Below, piece by piece: positions 57,333 to 64,000 of a stretch of DNA of 64,000 nt. Positions within the stretch are counted from its first letter, which is position 1. Each line of letters opens with the position of its first letter. The notes beneath the pieces are model-generated. The model worked only from the letters and a program-made list of their open reading frames with translations, did not search any database and was not told where the DNA came from. The DNA lies in contig CAXUHB010000003.1 of NCBI GenBank assembly GCA_964250755.1, positions 62,001-126,000 on the forward strand. The letters run 5' to 3'. A program made the translations under genes and the position numbers. The stretch is from DASWOJ01 sp964250755. Lineage in GTDB: Bacteria > Pseudomonadota > Alphaproteobacteria > Acetobacterales > Acetobacteraceae.

Positions 57333-57367
57333 GCCGCCGCCGACCGGGGATGCCCCACGGCGGCGGC
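57333..57367. terminator. Hairpin in the convergent gap before yiaA-like gene
   Basis: GCCGCCGCCG (57333-57342) and CGGCGGCGGC (57358-57367) are exact 10-bp complements, loop 15 nt, between stops at 57292 and 57378. Confidence 0.5.
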
Positions 57368-57377
57368 GCCCTCCGGC

Positions 57378-57653
57378 CTACTCCTTGCCGATGTCCATCA
57401 GCAGCCGCTCGGCCTTCGCGTCCTCGATGCGGTTCACCAGGCGGCGGTTCTCGTGCTGGTCGCGGGCGGTCTTGGTCAGGGTGACGCAGGACTGCACCAG
57501 CATGATGATGCCCATGGCGAGGTAGCCCTTGAGCCAGATGTCTATGGGCATGAAGAAGACGCCGGCCGCCACCATCACCGCCGCGCCGATGAACGACGCG
57601 TAGGTGAAGCTGATCCAGGCGGAGGAATGCTGCGGGTTGGTCGGGTTGGCCAT
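57378..57653 (-). CDS. YiaA/YiaB family two-helix membrane protein (91 aa)
   Basis: Two transmembrane helices, FTYASFIGAAVMVAAGVFFM and KGYLAMGIIMLVQSCVTLT, with the family's TKTARDQHENRRLVNRIEDA tail. This is the YiaA/YiaB domain, an inner-membrane protein of unknown role. I start at ATG 57653; ATG 57674 adds seven residues. It lies 32 bp downstream of the PspA-like gene and is probably its operon partner, which suggests a role in envelope stress. Confidence 0.88.
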   Translation of the reverse strand: MANPTNPQHSSAWISFTYASFIGAAVMVAAGVFFMPIDIWLKGYLAMGIIMLVQSCVTLTKTARDQHENRRLVNRIEDAKAERLLMDIGKE

Positions 57654-57685
57654 GGTTGCGGTCCTTTGCTGCATGGAGGAAGGGT

Positions 57686-58387
57686 TCAGCCTTGGTGGGT
57701 CAGCGCCGGCAGCCCGGCCTTGGCGCGCAGGCGGAGCATCACGTCGTCCAGGGCAGGCGCGGTGCGGGGGCCGAAGCCTTCGGCGCCCAAGCGGGCGACC
57801 AGGCTTGCCGGGGCGTCGTGCTCCAGGGTGGCCAGGGCGCTTTCCACCGCCCCGTCATCTGCTTGCCGCTGGCGCAGCCGGGCCAGGGTCGCCTCGGCGT
57901 CGCGCAGGGTGGCGGGGGCAGCGCCCTGCGCAGGTGCGGCGTGCAGGCGGCGGACGGCCTCTGCCGCCTTGGCGGAGGCGCGGCCCCGCTGCAGCGCGGC
58001 AAGGCGGCGGCCAGCGTCGGCATAGGCCGTCCGCATCGCCTCCACCCCGTCGCGAAAGCCGTCATGGGCCTCCTGCACCGCGGCGAGGTCGGCTTCAGCG
58101 GCGAGGATGGCGTCGGCTGCCTCCCTCGCGAGGTCGGGGCGTCCGCCCTGCAGGGCGGCGACGGCGCGGGCTTCCAGGTCGGACAGCGCGGCTTGCAGCA
58201 CGGCCAGCCGACGCGCCTCGGCATCGCGGTGCGCCATGGCCACGGCCAGGGAGCGCCGGTGGGCCTCGACGCCTGCCGCCGCCTCGCGGATCTGCTGGTC
58301 GAGGATGGGCAGGGCGTGCAGGTCCGCCAGGTTCTCCGCGGCCCTGGCGGCGTCGCCGCGCAGCAGGGTCGCTATTGTCTTGAGCAT
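57686..58387 (-). CDS. PspA/IM30-like coiled-coil protein (233 aa)
   Basis: A long helical protein of the phage-shock PspA family: MLKTIATLLRGDAARAAENL, DQQIREAAAGVEAHRRSLAVA, then alternating Ala/Arg/Glu heptads to about residue 190. The N-terminal amphipathic helix that binds stressed membranes is present. AGGAGG sits eight bases before ATG 58387; an in-frame ATG at 58411 would begin inside an operator. It heads the pspA-yiaA unit and faces tetR across three operator palindromes. Confidence 0.88.
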   Translation of the reverse strand: MLKTIATLLRGDAARAAENLADLHALPILDQQIREAAAGVEAHRRSLAVAMAHRDAEARRLAVLQAALSDLEARAVAALQGGRPDLAREAADAILAAEADLAAVQEAHDGFRDGVEAMRTAYADAGRRLAALQRGRASAKAAEAVRRLHAAPAQGAAPATLRDAEATLARLRQRQADDGAVESALATLEHDAPASLVARLGAEGFGPRTAPALDDVMLRLRAKAGLPALTHQG

Positions 58388-58404
58388 CGGAGCCAACCTC
58401 CTTA

Positions 58405-58417
58405 TGAACATCGTTCA
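58405..58417. promoter_or_regulatory. Operator palindrome 1 (TGAAC-ATC-GTTCA)
   Basis: A perfect 5-bp inverted repeat with 3-bp spacer, three bases upstream of the pspA-like Shine-Dalgarno. It would block that gene's leader or promoter. Confidence 0.8.
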
Positions 58418-58437
58418 TCGCCGATATGGCACGACTA

Positions 58438-58450
58438 TGAACACGGTTCA
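58438..58450. promoter_or_regulatory. Operator palindrome 2 (TGAAC-ACG-GTTCA)
   Basis: Same format as sites 1 and 3, with a different spacer. Its centre is 33 bp from site 1 and 23 bp from site 3. Confidence 0.8.
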
Positions 58451-58460
58451 AGATGAATAT

Positions 58461-58473
58461 TGAACGGCGTTCA
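58461..58473. promoter_or_regulatory. Operator palindrome 3 (TGAAC-GGC-GTTCA)
   Basis: Third copy, 22 bp before the tetR GTG at 58496. Its position suits autorepression of tetR. Confidence 0.8.
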
Positions 58474-58495
58474 AAAATGTTGGGAGCGGGTGGCC

Positions 58496-59110
58496 GTGCA
58501 GGTATCGGAACGCCGGGACATGCTGAGGGACCGGCTGGTCGGCGCGGCGGAGGCCGTGATCTCCGGCCAGGGGCTGCCCGGCCTGAAGGCGCGCGACCTG
58601 GCGCAGGAGGCGGGCTGCTCGGTCGGCGCGATCTACAACGTGTTCCCCGACCTGGACGGCCTGATCCTGGCCGTGAACCTGCGCACGCTGGCGCTGTTCG
58701 AGGCGGCGATTGCGGACAGCCGCGCCCAGGCCGGGCCGGATGACGGCAGCGCCGTGACGGCGGCGGACGAGCTGGTGCGGCTGGCGCTGGCCTACCTCGC
58801 CTTCGCCCACGCGCACGGGCCGCGCTGGCGGGCGCTGTTCCAGCACCGCATGGCCGGCGGCGCGGTGCCGGAGTCCTACCGCGCCGAGCAGGGCCGCCTG
58901 TTCAGCTACATCGAGGCGCCATTGGCCCGGCTGTGCCCCCGCCTGTCCGGGGCGGAGCGCAGCCTGCGCGCCCGCACCTTGTTCTCCAGCACCCACGGCA
59001 TCGTCAGCCTGGGCCTGGACGAAAAGCTGCTGTCGCTGCCGCGCGCCGTGCTGGCGGGGGAGTTGGAGGCGCTGGTGCGCGCGGCGGCCCGGGGGCTGGC
59101 GGCGCCCTGA
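58496..59110 (+). CDS. TetR/AcrR family regulator (204 aa)
   Basis: The N-terminal HTH is LKARDLAQEAGCSVGAIYNV followed by FPDLDGLI, the standard TetR pattern. The C-terminal ligand domain is helical (WRALFQHRM, ARTLFSSTHGIVSLGLDE, the latter resembling a TetR_C WHG-type domain). I choose GTG 58496 (VQVSERRDML), nine bases after GGGAG; a TTG at 58460 lies against operator 3. It probably represses itself and the pspA-yiaA unit through TGAAC-N3-GTTCA. Ligand unknown. Confidence 0.92.
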   Translation: MQVSERRDMLRDRLVGAAEAVISGQGLPGLKARDLAQEAGCSVGAIYNVFPDLDGLILAVNLRTLALFEAAIADSRAQAGPDDGSAVTAADELVRLALAYLAFAHAHGPRWRALFQHRMAGGAVPESYRAEQGRLFSYIEAPLARLCPRLSGAERSLRARTLFSSTHGIVSLGLDEKLLSLPRAVLAGELEALVRAAARGLAAP

Positions 59111-59127
59111 CTACTCCCGGACGACAA

Positions 59128-61488
59128 CTACTCCCGAACGACGTAGGTGTGGAACCGGATCACGCCGTCCGAGCCGGTTTCCCGATACACCCCCTGGATT
59201 TCGGTGCTCAGCCCGGGAAAGCGGTTTTCCGCGCGCTCGAAGGCGAGCAGGTAGTCCAGCATGGGCTGCGCGCGTCCGCCCAGGCGCTCGCCGGGGACCA
59301 TCGTGGCGATGCCCGGGGGATAGACCAGCATGAGGGTCGCGGCGATGCGGCCGGCGGCCTGGCTGATCGGCAGGTAGTCCACCCGGTTCCGCACCAGCAT
59401 GCGCCCGGCCTCGTGCGGGGCCATCGCCAGCTCCGGCAGGTGGTCCGCCTGGAACTGCTGGCGCTGCAGGCGGTTGATGCCGGCCTCGCGGTAGAACGCA
59501 TGCATCTCCGCGCAGAGGTCGCGCACGCCCATGCCGTGGTAGCGGGCGCTGCGCCGCCGCACGAAGCCGGGGATCACGTCCTGCAGCCGGGCGTTCTCGT
59601 CATGCAGGCGCTTGAAGGTCACCAGCCAGCTCAGCAGCGTGCCGGCCTTGCTGCTCTCCACGCCCGGGGTCAGCAGGAACAGGATGCTGTGCAGGTCGTT
59701 CTTCTCGGGGACGATGCGGTTCTCCCGCAGGTATTCAGCCAGCACCGGCGCGGGGACGCCGTGCGGCAGGTAGTCGCCGGTCGCGCGGTCGAAGCCGGGC
59801 ATCAGCAGCGTCAGCTTGTTCGGATCCGTCATTGCGAAGCCCGGCGGCACCTCGTGGAAGCCGTGCCAATCGTCGCTGCCGGACATCGCCCAGTGGCGGG
59901 GGTCGCCCGCGAGGTCGTCGGTCGGCACCTCCTCCCACGGCGTCGGCCGCGCCTCGGCCTCCGCCGGCGGGCGCCAGTCCACCTGGTGCGGCACGAAAGG
60001 GTCGAAGAACCAGCGGCGGGCCGGGTCGGGGTCCTGCGCATACTCGCGCGCGACCATGCGCAGCTTCTTGCGCAGTTCGATCCCCAGCCGGATGGTGTCG
60101 TCCCACAGGACCTCCCCCGACCGTCCCTTCATCATGTGCGCGCCCACGTCGAGCGACGCGAACAGGGGATAGAACGGCGACGTGCTGGCATGGACCAGCA
60201 CGCTCTCGTTCAGCCGCCGGTGCTCGACCCGGCGCTGCTGGCCCTTGATGTGGGTGTCCTTGACGTGGATCTGCGACGCCTGGCTGAAGCTGGCGAGCTG
60301 CTTGTGCGTGCTTTGCGTGGCGATGATGCCGGGGTCGTCCGGCCCCAAACCTTTCGAGTTGCCCAGCCCCATCGCGAAGCGGTTGCGGAACAGGGGGTGG
60401 AACTTCATGAAGCCTGCCCAGGCCTCATCAAATACGATGTAGTCGCAGAGGTGGCCGATGCGCTTCAGGATGGTCGTCGCGTCGTAGATCGTGCCGTCGT
60501 AGGTACATTGCTCGATGACCGCCACCCGGAACGGGCGCGGGCGCTGCCATGCGTCGGGGTCGGCGACCAGCGGGTTGGCGCGTATGGCGGCACGCAGCCG
60601 GTCCTCGTCCAGGGCGGCGTGGTCCAGCGGGCCGACCATGCCGTAGGTGTTGCGGTCGGTCGGCAGGTAGATCGGCACGCCGCCGCCCAGCATCAGGGCG
60701 CCGTGGTGGGCGGCCTTGTGGTTGTTGCGGTCGAACAGCACCAGGTCGCCTTCCGCCACCAAGGCGCCCAGGACCATCTTGTTGCTGGCGCTGGTGCCGT
60801 TCAGGACGAAGTAGGTGCGCTCGGCCCCGAAGATGCGGGCGGCGGCCTTCTGCGCGGCCAGGGCCGGGCCTTCGTGGGTCAGCAGGTCGCCCAGGTCCAG
60901 GACGGAGTTGTCCAGGTCGTCCCGGAAGATCGCCGGCCCCAGGTGCTCGAAGAAGATGCGGCCGATGGCGCTGCGGCTGTAGAAGATGCCGCCGTTGTGG
61001 CCGGGGCAGGTCCAGAGCTGGTTGCCCTGCTCGGCATAGTCCACCAGTGCGCCGAAGAACGGCGTCTTGAGCGTGGCGGCATAGTTGCGGAGGCGGCTGG
61101 CGAGGTTGCGGGCGATGAACTCCGGCGTCTCCTCGCTTAGGAAGATCGTGCCGTCCACGTGGTTCAGCACGTCCACGGGGATGTCCTCCAGCCGCTTGCG
61201 GCGCAGCAGGATCATCACGGGCAGCTCCAGCCCGCGCTTCCGCACGAGCGAGATCAGCCCGGCGGGCTTGCCCAGCCAGCCGCGCTTGCCCCAGTCCACC
61301 ACCATGCAGCCGATGGCGGCGTCGGTCTGGATGGCCAGCTCCGCGTCGTCCGTGCTGCGGGCGACCAGCACCTGGAAGCCCAGCCGCTCGATCTCCGCGA
61401 CGATGGCCTGCAGGCGGGACCAGTCGAGGTCGGCGGTGTTGAAGGAGGGCGCGCAGATCAGGAACTTGAACCGCCGCTCGTATTCCAT
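59128..61488 (-). CDS. Orn/Lys/Arg decarboxylase, fold-type I with N-terminal receiver-like domain (786 aa)
   Basis: A PLP enzyme that decarboxylates a basic amino acid to a polyamine or diamine (putrescine, cadaverine or agmatine). The N-terminal 130 residues are a flavodoxin/receiver-like wing domain. The catalytic domain has WTCPGHNGGIFYSRS, the His stacking on PLP in DRNNHKAAHHGAL, the Asp in VFDEAWAGFMKFHP and the PLP Lys in STHKQLASFSQASQ. At 786 aa it is a normal inducible-type member, and overall it looks most like ornithine/arginine decarboxylase. No antiporter adjoins it. AGGA precedes the ATG. Confidence 0.93.
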   Translation of the reverse strand: MEYERRFKFLICAPSFNTADLDWSRLQAIVAEIERLGFQVLVARSTDDAELAIQTDAAIGCMVVDWGKRGWLGKPAGLISLVRKRGLELPVMILLRRKRLEDIPVDVLNHVDGTIFLSEETPEFIARNLASRLRNYAATLKTPFFGALVDYAEQGNQLWTCPGHNGGIFYSRSAIGRIFFEHLGPAIFRDDLDNSVLDLGDLLTHEGPALAAQKAAARIFGAERTYFVLNGTSASNKMVLGALVAEGDLVLFDRNNHKAAHHGALMLGGGVPIYLPTDRNTYGMVGPLDHAALDEDRLRAAIRANPLVADPDAWQRPRPFRVAVIEQCTYDGTIYDATTILKRIGHLCDYIVFDEAWAGFMKFHPLFRNRFAMGLGNSKGLGPDDPGIIATQSTHKQLASFSQASQIHVKDTHIKGQQRRVEHRRLNESVLVHASTSPFYPLFASLDVGAHMMKGRSGEVLWDDTIRLGIELRKKLRMVAREYAQDPDPARRWFFDPFVPHQVDWRPPAEAEARPTPWEEVPTDDLAGDPRHWAMSGSDDWHGFHEVPPGFAMTDPNKLTLLMPGFDRATGDYLPHGVPAPVLAEYLRENRIVPEKNDLHSILFLLTPGVESSKAGTLLSWLVTFKRLHDENARLQDVIPGFVRRRSARYHGMGVRDLCAEMHAFYREAGINRLQRQQFQADHLPELAMAPHEAGRMLVRNRVDYLPISQAAGRIAATLMLVYPPGIATMVPGERLGGRAQPMLDYLLAFERAENRFPGLSTEIQGVYRETGSDGVIRFHTYVVRE

Positions 61489-61611
61489 GGTCCTGTCCTG
61501 CCAGTCCGGTTGCGGGCGTGCGTATGTCGCGGGCCGGGCAGGCTGTCTAGCGCGGGACAGTCACACGGCCAGGCTTGCGCCGGGCGGGGCAGGCATTCCA
61601 CTTTCGATGCC

Positions 61612-63300
61612 ATGATGAGCCAGCCCCCAGACGCCGACCTGGACCCCACCAACCCCTACGCACGGCAGGCCCAGATCTTCCCGCGCTTGACCGAGGAGAT
61701 GGCGGCGCGCGTCGCCGCATACGGCAGGACCGAGGACCTGCCGGCGGCGACCAGCCTGTTCGAGCGCGGGCAGCGCAGGGTGGACTTCTTCCTCGTGCTG
61801 TCCGGCAGCGTCGAGATCCTGGACCTGGACGGCCACGGGCAGGCCAGCGTCATCACGACGCACGGGCCGATGCAGTTCACGGGCGAGATGGACCTGTTCA
61901 ATGACCGGCAAATCCTGGTGTCGGGCCGCACCGGGGCGGACAGCCGGGTGGTGCGGGTGCCGCGCGAGGGCTTCCGGCGGCTGGTGGGGACGGAAGCCGA
62001 CATCGCCGAGATCATGATGCGCGCATTCATCCTGCGCCGCGTCGGCTTCATTCGGGAGGGCCAGGGCGGGGTGCTGCTGATCGGGCCGGGGCATGGCGGC
62101 GACACCATCCGTCTGCAGCGGTTCATGACGCGCAACGGCTATCCGCACCGGCTGCTGGACACCAGCGTGGACCCGGATGCGGGCGGCTTCCTGGACGGGT
62201 TCGACCTGCGCGGCACCGCGCTGCCGGTGGTGGTGGCGCACGATGCCCGGGGCGACGCGGCAGCGGCGGTGCTGCGGAACCCGTCCAATGCCGAGCTGGC
62301 GGACGCGCTGGGCCTGACGGAGGCGTTCGACCCGGACAAGGTGTATGACGTGGCGGTGGTCGGCGCCGGGCCTGCCGGGCTGGCCGCGGCGGTGTATGCG
62401 GCGTCCGAGGGGCTGAGCACCATCGTGGTCGAGGGGATGGCGCCCGGCGGCCAGGCCGGCACCTCCTCCAAGATCGAGAACTACCTGGGCTTCCCCACGG
62501 GCATCAGCGGCCAGGCGCTGGCGGGCCGCGCGCAGGCGCAGGCGCAGAAGTTCGGCGCGCGGCTGGCGGTGTCCCGCGCCGCCACCCGGCTGGACTGCGG
62601 CGCCACGCCCTACCGGCTGGAGCTGGAGGACGGGCACGTGCTGCCGGCGCGTGCGGTCGTAATCGCCACCGGCGCCCGCTACCGCAAGCTGGACGTGCCG
62701 GGCTACGAGCGGTTCGAGGGCGGGGGCATCCACTACGCCGCGACGGGGATGGAGGCGCAGCTCTGCACGGGGGAGGAGGTCGTCGTCGTGGGCGGCGGCA
62801 ACTCCGCCGGGCAGGCGGCGGTGTTCCTGTCCCGGCATGTCGAGCACGTCCACATCATGGTGCGCGCGGCGGGGCTGGCGGCCACCATGTCGGACTACCT
62901 GGTGCAGCGCATCCTGCAATCCCCGCGCATCACCCTGCACACCCGGACGGAGATCACCGCGCTGGCCGGCGATGACGGCTTGCAGCAGGTCACCTGGACC
63001 CACCGCGGCACCGGCGCGTCCGAGACCCGGCGGATCGGCAGCGTGTTCGTGATGATCGGCGCCGACCCGAACTCGGAGTGGCTGGGCGGCTGCCTGGGGC
63101 TGGACGCCAAGGGCTTCGTGCTGACGGGCAAGGACGCAGACGGCAAAGTGCTGGACTCCCCGTTCGCGACGACGCTGCCGGGCATCTACGCCGTGGGGGA
63201 CGTGCGCTCCGGCTCGGTGAAGCGGGTGGCGTCGGGGGTGGGCGAGGGGTCGGTGGTGGTGCAGGCGGTCCACGGATTCCTGAACCCTGGGGTGGGCTGA
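61612..63300 (+). CDS. Cyclic-nucleotide-binding domain fused to a thioredoxin-reductase-like flavoprotein (562 aa)
   Basis: Residues about 10-145 are a cNMP-binding/CAP-like beta-roll (FPRLTEEMAARVAAYGRTED, FFLVLSGSVEILD, FTGEMDLFND). A thioredoxin-like linker follows (GVLLIGPGHGGDTIRL, then VVVAHDARGDAAAAVL). From about 245 it is TrxR-like: FAD site VVGAGPAGLAAAVYA, GGQAGTSSKIENYLGFP, NADP site VVVVGGGNSAGQAAVFL and GIYAVGDVRSGSVKRV. The redox CxxC is missing; the place reads YAATGMEAQLC with a single Cys. It may be a sensor or a ferredoxin/other-acceptor reductase. Tandem ATGs at 61612 and 61615. Confidence 0.92.
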   Translation: MMSQPPDADLDPTNPYARQAQIFPRLTEEMAARVAAYGRTEDLPAATSLFERGQRRVDFFLVLSGSVEILDLDGHGQASVITTHGPMQFTGEMDLFNDRQILVSGRTGADSRVVRVPREGFRRLVGTEADIAEIMMRAFILRRVGFIREGQGGVLLIGPGHGGDTIRLQRFMTRNGYPHRLLDTSVDPDAGGFLDGFDLRGTALPVVVAHDARGDAAAAVLRNPSNAELADALGLTEAFDPDKVYDVAVVGAGPAGLAAAVYAASEGLSTIVVEGMAPGGQAGTSSKIENYLGFPTGISGQALAGRAQAQAQKFGARLAVSRAATRLDCGATPYRLELEDGHVLPARAVVIATGARYRKLDVPGYERFEGGGIHYAATGMEAQLCTGEEVVVVGGGNSAGQAAVFLSRHVEHVHIMVRAAGLAATMSDYLVQRILQSPRITLHTRTEITALAGDDGLQQVTWTHRGTGASETRRIGSVFVMIGADPNSEWLGGCLGLDAKGFVLTGKDADGKVLDSPFATTLPGIYAVGDVRSGSVKRVASGVGEGSVVVQAVHGFLNPGVG

Positions 63301-63360
63301 CCGCGGGTTGCCACCCGCCGGCCCCCGCGGCATCGTCCGCGGGCAATGCGGAGCCGCCCC

Positions 63361-64000
63361 ATGTCCCTGTTCAGCAATCTGCAGCCGGAGTCCCTGGACC
63401 CGATCATGGCGGGCTTCCAGGAGTTCGGCGCCGACACGCGCGCGGACAAGGTGAACCTGGGCGTTGGCATGTACTACGACGAGGACGGGCGCATTCCGAT
63501 CCTGGAGGTGGTCAAGAAGGCCGAGGCGCGGCTGGCACCGACCATCGCCACCTGGGGCTACCTGCAGCCGGACGGCCTGCCCGCGCTGCGCGAGGCCGCC
63601 AAGCGCCTGGTGTTCGGCGATGCGCTGACGGATGGCATGGGTGGCCAGATCGTAACGGTGCAAAGCCTGGGCGGCACCGGTGCGCTGAAGCTGGGGGCGG
63701 ACGTGATCCGGCGGCTGGCGCCGGACAGCACCGTGATGCTCAGCCGGCCAACTTGGGGCAACCACCCCAGCATCTTCGCGGGCGCCGGGCTGCAGGTCGC
63801 CGAGTATCCCTACTTCGACGACGCGACGGGCGGCGTGGACTGGCCCGCCATGCGCGCGGCCGTCGCGGACATGGCGCCCGGCACCGTGCTGCTGCTGCAC
63901 GCCTGCTGCCATAACCCGACCGGCGCCGACCTGGATGCGGCGCAGTGGGGCGAATTGGCCGGGCTGATCCGGGACCGGCAGCTCTTGCCCTTCCTGGACA
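63361..64000 (+). CDS. Aromatic/aspartate aminotransferase, 3' end cut by window edge
   Basis: A class I PLP aminotransferase (TyrB/AspC type). It opens MSLFSNLQPESLDPIMAGFQ, then KVNLGVGMYYDEDGRIPILE, WGYLQPDGLPALREAAKRLV, VQSLGGTGALKLGAD and LLHACCHNPTGADL, the Asn being the PLP-ring ligand region. 213 codons are visible; the Lys comes later. The family interconverts aspartate, tyrosine or phenylalanine with their 2-oxo acids. It is 60 bp after the TrxR-like gene on the same strand. Confidence 0.93.
   Translation, partial: MSLFSNLQPESLDPIMAGFQEFGADTRADKVNLGVGMYYDEDGRIPILEVVKKAEARLAPTIATWGYLQPDGLPALREAAKRLVFGDALTDGMGGQIVTVQSLGGTGALKLGADVIRRLAPDSTVMLSRPTWGNHPSIFAGAGLQVAEYPYFDDATGGVDWPAMRAAVADMAPGTVLLLHACCHNPTGADLDAAQWGELAGLIRDRQLLPFLD

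Noticed and set aside
61561..63912. Minus-strand frame over the cNMP/TrxR-like and aminotransferase genes
   Set aside because: It overlaps two genes with clear catalytic motifs and shows no family signature of its own.

Overview
The window is GC-rich DNA (roughly 70% by eye) from an alphaproteobacterium, most likely Rhodospirillales/Acetobacteraceae. Pointers to this are an FzlA-type FtsZ partner, DUF1150 beside a small heat-shock protein, DUF2336 and DUF6481 proteins, the order kdsD-lptC-lptA-lptB-rpoN-hpf, intracellular PHA depolymerase, a PEP-CTERM protein and two P450s. I cannot name a genus from sequence alone. No rRNA, CRISPR array, prophage or recognisable transposase is present; the one tRNA is tRNA-Leu(CAG). 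Both ends cut through genes: a glycosyltransferase on the left and an aminotransferase on the right.

Layout. 1-15 kb: carbohydrate and redox enzymes, fzlA, the GOGAT pair gltD-gltB, a complex-I-assembly-like SDR, tRNA-Leu and RNase D. 15-18.5 kb: an orphan PEP-CTERM protein and a sulfotransferase, with AT-richer gaps. 18.7-24.6 kb: the LPS-export/sigma-54 block. 24.7-28 kb: DUF1150/hsp20 divergent from def-fmt-truA. 28-32 kb: P450, a decayed RelE/ParE-type toxin with its antitoxin, and an oligopeptide-type binding protein. 32-37 kb: dapD-dapE, then a GGDEF cyclase overlapping a DUF2336 gene. 37.5-40 kb: ferredoxin-NADP reductase, glutathione synthetase and a small lipoprotein. 40.1-47.1 kb: an accessory island. 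47-54 kb: a second binding protein, DUF3829, P450, Zur-like regulator and phaZ. 54-64 kb: helicase, a TetR/PspA/YiaA stress unit, a basic amino-acid decarboxylase, a cNMP-domain/TrxR-like fusion and the aminotransferase.

The most interesting stretch is 40.1-47.1 kb. A microbial rhodopsin whose proton-donor position is Ala (D-T-A motif) is followed by a membrane-anchored zinc-ribbon/PBP/OmpA fusion and a dynamin-like GTPase with a hydrophobic tail. A roughly 48% GC tract precedes it, and diverged copies of a ~390-bp module, each ending in a 51-53 aa protein of an unrecognised family, lie on either side. That these form one system is inference from position.

Other notable signals are three identical-format 13-bp palindromes (TGAAC-N3-GTTCA) between divergent pspA-like and tetR genes; a dispersed REP-like repeat, one half-copy of which supplies the probable start codon of lptA; a toxin gene interrupted by an amber codon; and several 12-17-bp tandem duplications, two of which include the stop codon of a gene.
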